A program made the position numbers and the translations under genes. The notes below the pieces were generated by a model. It was not told where the DNA came from. It saw only the letters and a list, made by a program, of their open reading frames with translations, and did no database searches. 64,000 nt of DNA. It comes from Subtercola sp. (GTDB lineage Bacteria > Actinomycetota > Actinomycetes > Actinomycetales > Microbacteriaceae). Below are positions 53,254 through 61,339 of the stretch, one piece after another. The stretch lies in contig JAODBC010000044.1 in assembly GCA_025463765.1 (NCBI GenBank), positions 1 to 64,000 of the forward strand. The letters run 5' to 3'. How positions within the stretch are numbered: the first letter of the stretch is position 1; each line of letters begins with the position of its first letter.

Positions 53254-54092
53254 ATCCCAGCGACGCGCTCTCAGCGTGGGCGGATCTCGCCGGCCGAAGG
53301 GCGATCGTCATCGGTGCGGCCGGCGGAATCGGCCGCGGGGTCGCTCTAGCGCTTGCTCAGGTCGGTGTCGAATTGGCCGTGTGCGATCTCGATGCGGATG
53401 CCCTGCTGATCACCTGCACTGAGCTCGAAAGGGCCTCGGGCGCGCCCGTCGTCAGGGCGGGTGTCGATGTGCGAGACCTGGGGGCCATCGAGACGTTCTT
53501 CGATCTGCTCGCCGAGCGCGACTTCACTCCCGACATTCTCGTGAATGTTGTCGGCGGGTCGTTTCATAGCGACTTTCTCGCCACGAGGCCGAAGGGGTGG
53601 CAGGTGCTCGTCGATCTCAACCTCACCTACGTGTTGGCGTCGTCGCAGCGCGCTGCACGAGCGATGATCGAAGCGGGCCGTCAGGGCTCGATCATCAACA
53701 TCACGACCATCGAAGCTCACCGTGCCGCCCCCGGCTACGCTGTCTACGCCGGCCTCAAGTCGGCCGTCGAAGGATTCGGCCGTTCGCTGGCTGTCGAACT
53801 CGGCCCGCACGGTATTCGCGTCAACTCGATCGCCCCCGACTACGTCGTGACGCCCGGAGTGCAAGCGCTGCAGCGTGACCTCGGCCGCGACATCATCAGC
53901 GCCGAAGAGGCGGCTGCCATCGTGCCGCTCGGTCGGCTCGGCACGGTGGATGACGTCGCCGGATGCGCAATCTTTCTGGCCTCGGGACTGTCGCGCTTCG
54001 TCACGGGCAGCACGCTGCACCCCGACGGCGGCGCGCTAGTGGCAGGCCGATGGTCGCTCTCGGGCGACGAGTGGGCTCCGCGTCTGCCGTGA
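53250..54092 (+). CDS. SDR oxidoreductase with Thr at the Ser position
   Basis: A 280-residue short-chain dehydrogenase. GAAGGIG, CDLDAD and YAGLK are present. The catalytic Ser is replaced: the strand reads NITTIEAHR, so a Thr would have to serve. The NNAG motif is VNVVGG. These changes raise the chance of an altered reaction, although Thr can sometimes substitute. C-terminus VTGSTLHPDGG is standard. Last gene of the cyclase-ligase operon; GntR gene is convergent, 19 bp away. Confidence 0.85.
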   Translation: MNPSDALSAWADLAGRRAIVIGAAGGIGRGVALALAQVGVELAVCDLDADALLITCTELERASGAPVVRAGVDVRDLGAIETFFDLLAERDFTPDILVNVVGGSFHSDFLATRPKGWQVLVDLNLTYVLASSQRAARAMIEAGRQGSIINITTIEAHRAAPGYAVYAGLKSAVEGFGRSLAVELGPHGIRVNSIAPDYVVTPGVQALQRDLGRDIISAEEAAAIVPLGRLGTVDDVAGCAIFLASGLSRFVTGSTLHPDGGALVAGRWSLSGDEWAPRLP

Positions 54093-54111
54093 ACTCTGCG
54101 AGCGGCGCGCT

Positions 54112-54876
54112 TCACTGCTCCGCGCCTCGTTGCTCGGCGCCTCGCTGTTCGGCGCCTCGCTGTTCAGTGAGTCCCTGCCCCTCCGGTGCATTCTCGCGGT
54201 CTCGGTAATAGTGAGTCGCGGCAGAGAGATGCTTGCGCATGCGATGCTGCGCCAGAGCGGGGTCGCCGGCGATGATGGCGTCGACAACGCGATCATGGGC
54301 CTCGAACACCTCGTCGGCTTGTTCGTCGCGGTATTCGAGGTGCTGAGCTCGTTCGTACGCGAGGTTCGCCATCGTCTCGACGAACAGCAGGAGCGCGGGG
54401 TTGTTGCTGAGGCGCGCGATAAGAATGTGCAACTCGTGCGAGCGGCCTTCGCGCACCCCGTTCAGACCGGCGGCCCGCTCGGCGGCGAGCGTCGTTCGCA
54501 ACAACGCTGCGCTCTCGTCGGTGACGTTGGTGGCGACAATGCGTACGCAGGTCAGCTCGAGCGTGCTGCGCACCGCGCTGAGGTCGAGCGTCGTCACGTT
54601 CGCGTAATCCAGCCACAAGGTGGTCGGCCGTTGCACCGAGCGAAGCTCGGGTGAACTCACTACGAGCCCGCCTCGCGGACCGCGCTTCATCTCCGCGGCG
54701 CCGTGGTGCTCGATGATCCGCACCGCCTCACGGAACACGGCTCGGCTCACCTGATAGCGAGCGACGAGCTCCGCCTCGGAGCCGAGGTATTCGCCCTGCA
54801 CCCAACCGTGATCCATGACCACCGCTTCGAGTTCGCGGGCAAGCTCCTCGGCCCTTTTCGGAGCGGAGGCAGTCAT
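54112..54876 (-). CDS. GntR family regulator (FCD subfamily)
   Basis: A 254-residue regulator with an N-terminal winged HTH (LVARYQVSRAVFREAVRIIEHHG then KRGPRGGLVV) and a helical FCD domain with spaced His (SHELHILIARLSNNP, AQHRMRKHLSA). FadR/FCD regulators bind short palindromes with GT and AC half-sites, which matches the AGTRYACT sites spread over 41-60 kb, including those in front of this gene. It is therefore the best candidate regulator of module D. The C-terminus is odd: RGAEQ is repeated three times, encoded by a 15-bp DNA repeat. Confidence 0.9.
   Translation of the reverse strand: MTASAPKRAEELARELEAVVMDHGWVQGEYLGSEAELVARYQVSRAVFREAVRIIEHHGAAEMKRGPRGGLVVSSPELRSVQRPTTLWLDYANVTTLDLSAVRSTLELTCVRIVATNVTDESAALLRTTLAAERAAGLNGVREGRSHELHILIARLSNNPALLLFVETMANLAYERAQHLEYRDEQADEVFEAHDRVVDAIIAGDPALAQHRMRKHLSAATHYYRDRENAPEGQGLTEQRGAEQRGAEQRGAEQ
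54113..54165. repeat. 15-bp tandem repeat at the 3' end of the GntR gene
   Basis: Three imperfect 15-bp units (54113-54127, 54128-54142, 54143-54157, consensus CGCTGTTCGGCGCCT) and part of a fourth encode RGAEQ repeats at the C-terminus. A 15-bp unit keeps frame, so copy number could change without inactivating the protein. Confidence 0.8.
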
Positions 54877-55026
54877 CTCACCGACTCGTCTGTGCAGAGC
54901 CGTGCCGGGCGGGGGTACGTTTCCTGATGCAGAATTCCGTGGTCATATCGAAACCTTTCAGCCTCATCTTTGCGGCCGTGAAACGCGTTCGGCGGTTCAT
55001 CCGTCGTTTTCATCGTAGCGCCAATG

Positions 55027-55034
55027 GGTGTACT
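55027..55034. promoter_or_regulatory. AGTRYACT-type site 5 (GGTGTACT)
   Basis: Followed 7 bp later by AGTGCAC and AGTACT, making a site cluster nearer the GntR gene. Confidence 0.45.
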
Positions 55035-55141
55035 TTATTGAGTGCACGAGTACTGAATCGAATCCGTGTTCGCCGTCTTGGCCACGCCGTTCGGCTACGG
55101 CGCCCCGAACCGGCCGCATGGTTCGAAACGGCAATAGTATG

Positions 55142-55149
55142 GGTGTACT
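55142..55149. promoter_or_regulatory. AGTRYACT-type site 6 (GGTGTACT)
   Basis: Ends 39 bp before the crotonase start at 55188; identical octamer to site 5. Confidence 0.45.
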
Positions 55150-55187
55150 AAATGCAGGTGAATGGTCGATGGAGACGGAGAGAGACA

Positions 55188-55979
55188 ATGGATGCGGGCG
55201 CTGTTCTGCTTCGTCGAGAAGGGCCAGTGGCGTGGCTGATGCTCAACCGTCCCAACGAGGGTAATTCGATCGACCTCGGCGTGGCATCGGCGTTTGCCGA
55301 CGCCGCGCGCGAGCTCGACGAAGATCCGACGATTCGCATTCTCATGATCGGCTCGACCGGCAAGCTCTTCTGCGGTGGGGGAGACGTCGCGGCCGTGGCC
55401 GCCGCGGAGGATCCGGCGGGTTACATCGGTGAGCTTGCGAGAGAGTTTCACCGAGGGCTGCACATCCTCGCGCAGTCCCATCTGATCACGGTCGGAGTCG
55501 TACAGGGAACTGCCGCCGGTGGCGGCCTCGGCCTGGTGCTGAACTGCGACTACGTCATCGCCAGTTCGAAGGCCCGCTTTCTGAGCGCCTATTCGGGAAT
55601 CGGGCTCACTCCGGACTCGGGCGTCTCGTACCTTCTGCCACGCGTAATCGGCCCCCGTCGCGCCGTCGAACTCACCGTGGCCGGGCGAGTGCTCGACGCC
55701 GAGACGGCGAGAGAGTGGGGGATCGTCAATGAGGTGTGCGAACCAGAAGAACTGGATTCCGCTGCTGCAGCCTTCGCAGCCCGGCTCGCAGGCTCGCCCG
55801 GCCAGTCGTTCGGCGAGACGAAGCGGATGCTCGTCTCCAGCTACGCGCACTCCTACATCGACCACCTCGACATCGAAGCAGACAACATCGAACGGTTTGC
55901 CGCGCGAACCGACTCGCGCGAACTGATCGACGCATTTGCGGCTCAGCGCGCCCCGAGCGGCCAGCGAGCCGCCAAATGA
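55188..55979 (+). CDS. enoyl-CoA hydratase/isomerase family
   Basis: A 263-residue crotonase: LMLNRPNEGNSIDL, GKLFCGGGDVAAVAA, QGTAAGGGLGLVLNCDYVIAS and GIGLTPDSGVSYLLPR with Asp in the active loop. ATG at 55188 follows GGAGAGAGACA; an ATG 36 bp upstream overlaps the operator region and is not preferred. First gene of a four-gene run with an SDR, a thiolase and a thioesterase. Confidence 0.9.
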   Translation: MDAGAVLLRREGPVAWLMLNRPNEGNSIDLGVASAFADAARELDEDPTIRILMIGSTGKLFCGGGDVAAVAAAEDPAGYIGELAREFHRGLHILAQSHLITVGVVQGTAAGGGLGLVLNCDYVIASSKARFLSAYSGIGLTPDSGVSYLLPRVIGPRRAVELTVAGRVLDAETAREWGIVNEVCEPEELDSAAAAFAARLAGSPGQSFGETKRMLVSSYAHSYIDHLDIEADNIERFAARTDSRELIDAFAAQRAPSGQRAAK

Positions 55980-56821
55980 ATGCGCCCACCGACCGGTCAC
56001 TGGCCGGCAAGACGATCGTGATGTCGGGTGGCAGCCGCGGTATCGGGCTGGCGATCGCGCTGCGGGCGGCCCGCGACGGCGCGAACATCGTCTTGCTCGC
56101 CAAGACCACCGTGCCTGATTCCCGGCTGCAGGGCACCATCTACAGCGCCGCGGAACAGATAGAGAAAGAAGGCGGTACCGCGCTGCCCGTCGTGGGCGAT
56201 GTGCGGTCAGACGACAGCATCGCCGAGGTCGTCGCGGCTGCCGTGAATAGGTTCGGTGCCATCGACATCTGCGTGAACAATGCGAGCGCTCTCGACCTGT
56301 CGCCGACTCTCGATCTCACGGCGAAGCGGTACGACCTGATGCAAGACGTCAACACCCGAGGCACGTTCATGCTCACGCGGGCATGCCTTCCTTTTCTGCT
56401 CAACGCACCGAATCCGCATGTTCTGACACTGAGCCCTCCGCTGAATCTCAGCCCGGCCTGGCTGGGTGCTTTTCCCGGCTATATGTTGTCGAAGTTCGGC
56501 ATGACCCTCGCGACCCTGGGGTTTGCGGCCGAGTTCGCCGCAGGGGGCATTTCGGCCAACACGCTGTGGCCGCGCACGACGATCGCGACCGATGCGGTGG
56601 GCAATCTACTGGGCGGCGACGACGCTCGCGCGCACTCGCGTACTCCTGAGATCATGGCTGACGCGGCTCATCGAGTTCTCACTTCGCAGTCGATGGCGCG
56701 TTCAGGGGAGACCCTCATCGATGAGGATGTGTTGCGTGAATACGGCCAAACGGACTTCGAACGCTATCGCGCGGCGCCGAACGATACAGAGCTGCGGATC
56801 GACCTCTTTCTCGACCGTTGA
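55976..56821 (+). CDS. SDR oxidoreductase (HSDL2-like)
   Basis: A 281-residue short-chain dehydrogenase of the HSDL2 type: MSGGSRGIGLAIA, LLAKTTVPDSRLQGTIYSAA (the insert typical of this subgroup), VNNASALDL, Ser in LTLSPPLN and YMLSK. HSDL2-type enzymes are linked to fatty-acid or steroid metabolism, substrate unknown. ATGA overlap with the crotonase stop. Followed by a heptanucleotide repeat before the thiolase. Confidence 0.85.
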   Translation: MNAPTDRSLAGKTIVMSGGSRGIGLAIALRAARDGANIVLLAKTTVPDSRLQGTIYSAAEQIEKEGGTALPVVGDVRSDDSIAEVVAAAVNRFGAIDICVNNASALDLSPTLDLTAKRYDLMQDVNTRGTFMLTRACLPFLLNAPNPHVLTLSPPLNLSPAWLGAFPGYMLSKFGMTLATLGFAAEFAAGGISANTLWPRTTIATDAVGNLLGGDDARAHSRTPEIMADAAHRVLTSQSMARSGETLIDEDVLREYGQTDFERYRAAPNDTELRIDLFLDR

Positions 56822-56826
56822 CCCTC

Positions 56827-56860
56827 GAACGCTGAACGCTGAACGCTGAACGTTGAACGC
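56827..56860. repeat. 7-bp tandem repeat (GAACGCT)n before the thiolase
   Basis: GAACGCT three times, then GAACGTT and GAACGC fill the gap between the SDR stop and the thiolase ribosome site GGAG. As it lies in the leader of an operon gene, unit gain or loss could change SDR-thiolase spacing. Confidence 0.8.
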
Positions 56861-56883
56861 ATGAAACGAAATGGAGCTGCAGA

Positions 56884-58077
56884 ATGACCACTGCCGTCAT
56901 TGTCGACGCAATTCGAACCGCCTCGGGCCGGGGCAAGCCGGGAGGTGCGCTTTCGGGTACGCATCCGGTCGACCTGATGGGTACCGTGCTCGCCTCGCTG
57001 CTCGAACGCAACGGGCTCGAGTCGACCCTTATCGACGACGTCCTCATCGGTTGCGTCACTCAAGTGGGTGAACAGAGCACCAACGTCGCCCGCAACTCGG
57101 TGCTGGCAGCTGGGTTCGACGAGTCGATTCCGGCGACGACCATCGACAGGCAGTGCGGCTCGAGTCAGCAGGCGGCTCACTTCGGCGCCCAGGGCATCAT
57201 CGCCGGTGCTTACGACATCGTGATCGCCGGCGGCGTCGAGTCGATGAGCAGGCAACCGCTCGGCTCGGCATCGATCGGAAAAGACTACCTGGGCACGCGC
57301 ATCCACGCCCGATACCCTGACGGACTTGTGAACCAGGGCATCTCGGCAGAACTGATCGCCGCGAAATGGGGCTTCACCAGGGAGCAGCTCGACGAGTTCT
57401 CGGCGCTCTCCCATCAGCGCGCCGCTGCGGCCGCGACCGACGGCTTCTTCGAATCGTCGATCGTACCGATCAACGTACGATCCGCAGAAGGAACGGAGTC
57501 GCTGCACACCGTTGACGAGACGGTGCGGGCCGGCACGACGACGGCGAAACTCGGCACTCTGCTGCCCGCCTTTTACGATGAGGCGATGGCCGCCCGGTTT
57601 CCGCAGCTGAATTGGTCGGTCACCCCCGGAAACTCCTCTCCCCTCACCGACGCCGCGTCGGCGGTTCTGATCATGAGCGAAGAGAAGGCACTCCAGCTGG
57701 GGCTGACCCCGCGCGCACGCTTCCACAGTTTCACGGTGGTCGGCGACGATCCGTTGTATATGCTCACCGGCCCGATTCCGGCCACACACAAGATTCTGCA
57801 GCGTTCCGGCCTGTCGTTCTCCGATCTCGACGCCTATGAGGTCAACGAGGCGTTCGCCTCGGTTCCGTTGGCCTGGGCTCAGGAATTCGACGCCGATCCC
57901 GAGAAGCTCAACCCGCGCGGTGGGGCGATCGCGTTGGGACATGCCGTCGGTTCATCCGGTACCCGATTGCTCGGAACTCTGCTCGCCCAACTCGAGGCGA
58001 CCGGAGGCCGGTATGGGCTGCAGACCATGTGCGAAGGTGGCGGTATGGCGAATGCCCTCATCATCGAACGACTCTGA
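56884..58077 (+). CDS. acetyl-CoA C-acyltransferase (thiolase)
   Basis: A 397-residue thiolase with a full set of catalytic residues: Cys91 in DRQCGSSQQA, His353 in GHAVGSSGTR and Cys383 in MCEGGGMANA. It would cleave a 3-ketoacyl-CoA with CoA to acetyl- or propionyl-CoA plus a shortened acyl-CoA, closing the beta-oxidation cycle. It is the only conventional degradative thiolase of the window. Start ATG after GGAG. Confidence 0.95.
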   Translation: MTTAVIVDAIRTASGRGKPGGALSGTHPVDLMGTVLASLLERNGLESTLIDDVLIGCVTQVGEQSTNVARNSVLAAGFDESIPATTIDRQCGSSQQAAHFGAQGIIAGAYDIVIAGGVESMSRQPLGSASIGKDYLGTRIHARYPDGLVNQGISAELIAAKWGFTREQLDEFSALSHQRAAAAATDGFFESSIVPINVRSAEGTESLHTVDETVRAGTTTAKLGTLLPAFYDEAMAARFPQLNWSVTPGNSSPLTDAASAVLIMSEEKALQLGLTPRARFHSFTVVGDDPLYMLTGPIPATHKILQRSGLSFSDLDAYEVNEAFASVPLAWAQEFDADPEKLNPRGGAIALGHAVGSSGTRLLGTLLAQLEATGGRYGLQTMCEGGGMANALIIERL

Positions 58078-58089
58078 CCGCGGCGCGCG

Positions 58090-58983
58090 TTGACTTCTCA
58101 TGAACCGCTCTCGCGCGTTGCCGGAGGCAGAGCCGCACTCGAGGGCCAGACACCGAACGGCTTGTTCGGTGTGCGCCATGTGCGTCAGCAGAACGCTTGG
58201 CATGTCGAGATGGCGGCCGGCCCGTGGATGGCAGACCGCGACGGTGTGGTGCACCCGGGAACCTTGGGCCTGCTGCTCGACATCGGTCTCAGCATGCCCG
58301 TGCTCTACAGTCGGCCGTCGCTCGATCGAGCTCCTGTCACGGTTTGCCTCTCGCTGAGTTTCGTGCCGAACGCCGACCTGCTCGACGGGCCGCTCGTGGT
58401 GTCGTCTGAGTTGATGCACTCCGACGACGATGGTGGCCAGGGGCGCGGCGAAGCGAGAAACAATTCCGGTGCGATTGTGGCCTTCGGAAGTGTCGAATGC
58501 CAGCAGTTTCCGCTGCCTGACGGGTGGAACGTCATTCGTGAGGAGGCGGGAACGATTCCCGAGCCCGGGTTCTCACTCGATGAGATGTTCGGGCTGCCCA
58601 GCACCCGACCCGGGTCGGCAGAGCTGGTGGTGCCGAGTGCGCAGTGGTTTTCGAACCCGAGAGCGACCTTTCACGGCGGCGTGCTCGTCGCCCTTCTGGA
58701 GTACGTGGCTGCGTCGGCGTTGCCCGGCGGCGCTCGAGACTGGTGCGTGGCAACACTTCGAGTGGATTTCGTTCGTCCCGTGCTCACGGGATCGATCTTG
58801 CGGGTCGAGGCAAAACTTCTGCAGGAGGGCCGACGTCTCGGCATCGTCAGCGCCCGCGCCGTCGGTGCACAGGGCAAGCCGATGTGCTTCGCCCAGGCGT
58901 CGTACATTCGGCGGCAATCGGGCTCTCGACGAACATCTGGTTCTTCGCAGGCGGCCGCTTCGCCGAAACCGGGGGTGGCCTGA
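58090..58983 (+). CDS. double hot-dog acyl-CoA thioesterase-like protein
   Basis: A 297-residue protein with two hot-dog units. The first has HPGTLGLLLDIG (about 56-67) and the second FHGGVLVALLEY (about 197-208), the positions where PaaI-type thioesterases carry their active helix. It may release CoA from dead-end acyl-CoAs. TTG start 12 bp after the thiolase, with no strong ribosome site, so the start is uncertain. The final 20 residues are low-complexity (Ser/Arg/Gly). Confidence 0.75.
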   Translation: MTSHEPLSRVAGGRAALEGQTPNGLFGVRHVRQQNAWHVEMAAGPWMADRDGVVHPGTLGLLLDIGLSMPVLYSRPSLDRAPVTVCLSLSFVPNADLLDGPLVVSSELMHSDDDGGQGRGEARNNSGAIVAFGSVECQQFPLPDGWNVIREEAGTIPEPGFSLDEMFGLPSTRPGSAELVVPSAQWFSNPRATFHGGVLVALLEYVAASALPGGARDWCVATLRVDFVRPVLTGSILRVEAKLLQEGRRLGIVSARAVGAQGKPMCFAQASYIRRQSGSRRTSGSSQAAASPKPGVA

Positions 58984-59017
58984 GTTGCCGCAGTTCATCC
59001 TGGGCTTAGCAGCACAG

Positions 59018-59025
59018 AGTATACT
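59018..59025. promoter_or_regulatory. AGTRYACT-type site 7 (AGTATACT, perfect palindrome)
   Basis: Part of the 12-bp perfect palindrome AGAGTATACTCT (59016-59027). TATACT could double as a -10 element for the esterase gene. Confidence 0.5.
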
Positions 59026-59085
59026 CTAACCAGGGTTTCTGCGATGGCGGGCCCGCAGTGGGCAGACAGTGCCGAGGAGGTCATT

Positions 59086-60042
59086 GTGGACATTGATATT
59101 CGTGCTCGCCTAGAACCTGAGATGGTCGCGACCTACGATGCCGCGCCGCCGACCGACGTCTCGAATATCGTGGCCGCCCGCGAAGGCAGCGCACGGCTCG
59201 CAGAATCGACGAAGGCGGTGCCACCCGACCCCGCCGTGAAGCGAACCGATCACAGCATTCCCGGGCGTGGCGACGCGCCATCGGTCTGGGTGCGCGAATA
59301 CCGGGCTGTGGGGCACGACGAACCGCTTCCCGCTTTGCTCTGGATGCACGGCGGTGGCCACATCATGGGCCACATCGAGACCGATGACGTGGTGATGGAG
59401 CACATCGCCAAAGCCGTCGGCTGTGCCGTGTTCTCGGTCGACTGGCGCCGTGCGCCCGAGCATCCGTACCCCGCCGCCATCGAGGATTCGCACACCTCGG
59501 TCTTGGCGCTGTACGAGCGAGCGGCCGAATTCCGAATCGATCCCCGGCGAATCGCGGTCGGCGGAAAGAGCTCCGGCGCCGGGCTGGCCGCGGGAGTCGC
59601 CTTGCTGTTGCGTGATCGGGGGGAGTTCACGCCGCGCCTTCAGCTTCTGATCTATCCGATGCTCGATGACCGAGACGCCACCGTCTCGGCACGCTCCATC
59701 GTCGACCCGCGCCTGTGGCATCGAGATGCCAACAACACAGCGTGGCGCCATTATCTCGGCGAGGCCTATGGAACGGATGCCGTCGAAGCGTACGCCGCAC
59801 CTTCGCGGGCAGCTAATCTGTCGGGCCTCCCGCCGACGTTTCTGATCGTCGGAGAACTCGATCTGTTTCTCGACGAAGACATCGAGTACGCGCAGCGGCT
59901 GCTCCAGGCCGGTGTGCCCACAGAGCTTCATGTTTACGCCGGTGCGGTGCACGGATTCGAGACGAGACTGCCCGATTCGCCGATCGCTTTGCAGTTCGAA
60001 CGTGACCGAGACGAAGCGCTTCGGCGCGCGTTCTCTCTGTAG
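59086..60042 (+). CDS. HSL-type alpha/beta hydrolase (esterase)
   Basis: A 318-residue esterase of the hormone-sensitive-lipase group: HGGG oxyanion motif (about 88-91), nucleophile in GKSSG (Ser about 162, replacing the usual GDSAG), acid in GELDLFLDED and His in AVHGFE. The GTG start at 59086 is chosen because GGAGG lies 5 bp upstream; an ATG at 59044 adds 14 residues and has only a weak site. It could hydrolyse an ester or lactone of the pathway. Own promoter with a perfect AGTATACT site. Confidence 0.85.
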   Translation: MDIDIRARLEPEMVATYDAAPPTDVSNIVAAREGSARLAESTKAVPPDPAVKRTDHSIPGRGDAPSVWVREYRAVGHDEPLPALLWMHGGGHIMGHIETDDVVMEHIAKAVGCAVFSVDWRRAPEHPYPAAIEDSHTSVLALYERAAEFRIDPRRIAVGGKSSGAGLAAGVALLLRDRGEFTPRLQLLIYPMLDDRDATVSARSIVDPRLWHRDANNTAWRHYLGEAYGTDAVEAYAAPSRAANLSGLPPTFLIVGELDLFLDEDIEYAQRLLQAGVPTELHVYAGAVHGFETRLPDSPIALQFERDRDEALRRAFSL

Positions 60043-60451
60043 TAAGCGCAGTTCGACATTCCTCCGCATATGTACGGTCAGGGATCGGTTTGCGGTCGAC
60101 GGTTCACCTGACGTGGGCTGCCCTGCGCGATCCTGACAAGATCGATCGACATGCTTCGGCTCGTATGTAGTACACTCTTTCTGTGCACCCAGGTCGAACA
60201 CGACCTGCAGTACAGAATCGGCAAAACCCCGGTAGGTCGCGATGGTGCGGCCCGGCTCAGCGAGGAGATAGGTGTGGTTGTCAAGGCGCGTGTTCCGGAT
60301 TCTGCTGCGGCAGGGTCGGCATCGATCGTCGGCTTCATGCTCGACAGAGCCGATACTCGGAACCCCGATCGTTCCGTGCAACGCCTCACGACGCGGTGAC
60401 TCCGACTGATTCGCACTTCGTGTGCCTTCCCTGGAACGGAACTGAATAGTT
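60043..60451 (+). promoter_or_regulatory. 409-bp region upstream of second ABC importer
   Basis: No convincing gene. It holds an AGTACACT site at 60169-60176, so the transcript start should lie near 60180, leaving a leader of about 270 nt before the permease gene. Short frames in this leader have no ribosome sites and match nothing I know. No riboswitch-like fold is recognised. Confidence 0.5.
60169..60176. promoter_or_regulatory. AGTRYACT-type site 8 (AGTACACT)
   Basis: Identical octamer to site 2, flanked by ATGT and CTTTCT; it precedes the importer operon. Confidence 0.45.
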
Positions 60452-61336
60452 ATGACCCAACTTGCGAACGCTCTTCTCGGCGGACTCGGTGTCGGCTCGA
60501 TCTACGCACTCGTTGCGCTCGGGTTCTCCTTCATCTTGAAAACCACGAACAGCTTCAACTTCGCCCAAGGCCAGCTGGTTCCGTTGGGATCGCTTCTGAC
60601 CTGGACCGTCTACACCCTCTGGGGGCTGCCGGCGGCACTCGCTGCCATCGGGGCCGTCATCATTACGGGATTACTGGGCGGCGTGATCGAGCGTGTGGCG
60701 ATCTTCCCCCTCGCGCGGCGCGGTGAGAACAACACGCTGCTCTGGCTGATGGCCACGCTGGGTGTGGCCTCGATCCTCACAGGTCTGAGTACCGTCATCT
60801 GGGGCAGCGAGCCTCTCGGCGTGCAGAACTACTTCGGCGATCCGGTTACCCACTTCGGTAACGCCTATATCGCCACGCCGTACATTCTCGCTTTCGTGTC
60901 TGCGATCGTGTTCGCCGTGCTGATAGCGATCTTCCAGCGCCGAACGCGATGGGGCCGCACCATGCGGGCGATTGCCGACAACCGAGGGGCCGTGCAACTC
61001 TCGGGAGTGAATGTGCTCTCGTACGGCTTCGTCGCCTACGGAATCGGTGCGGCACTCGCCGGCATCGCGGGGTTCATCATCGCGCCGATCACTTATGCAT
61101 CGTCGACGGGCGGCTTCACCTTCACCATTCTGGGCTTCGCCGCACTCGCCATGGGCGGGTTCGGCAGCCAGTGGGGTGCGCTGATCGGAGGTCTGATTGT
61201 CGGCCTCGTGGAACAGCTGGCTGCAACGTATATCGGGCTCACATATCAGGACTTCGCCGTGTTCGTCGTTCTGTTGGTCGTTTTACTGATAAAACCCGAC
61301 GGACTGTTCGGCGGACGAGCCGCGAGAGAGGTCTAG
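60452..61336 (+). CDS. branched-chain-type ABC transporter permease (LivH-like)
   Basis: A 294-residue inner-membrane permease with the LivH start GGLGVGSIYALVALGFSFI, NSFNFAQGQLV and the cytoplasmic loop RTRWGRTMRAIADNRGAVQLSG-like segment that contacts the ATPase. About eight hydrophobic helices. First of three importer genes; 3-bp gap to the next. Confidence 0.9.
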   Translation: MTQLANALLGGLGVGSIYALVALGFSFILKTTNSFNFAQGQLVPLGSLLTWTVYTLWGLPAALAAIGAVIITGLLGGVIERVAIFPLARRGENNTLLWLMATLGVASILTGLSTVIWGSEPLGVQNYFGDPVTHFGNAYIATPYILAFVSAIVFAVLIAIFQRRTRWGRTMRAIADNRGAVQLSGVNVLSYGFVAYGIGAALAGIAGFIIAPITYASSTGGFTFTILGFAALAMGGFGSQWGALIGGLIVGLVEQLAATYIGLTYQDFAVFVVLLVVLLIKPDGLFGGRAAREV

Positions 61337-61339
61337 CAG

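Larger units (their letters stand above)
54877..55187. promoter_or_regulatory. divergent promoter region, GntR / crotonase operon
   Basis: These 311 bp hold no convincing gene. Two exact GGTGTACT sites (55027-55034 and 55142-55149) and a cluster AGTGCACGAGTACT (55041-55054) occur here, the highest local density of the motif. The second site is inside TAGTATGGGTGTACTA, itself a TAGTA-N6-TACTA dyad. This fits autoregulation by the GntR protein. Confidence 0.6.

Noticed and set aside
60110-60381. Short frames on both strands in the leader of the second importer
   Set aside because: No ribosome sites, no known family, and composition not clearly coding. Kept only as an unexplained leader.
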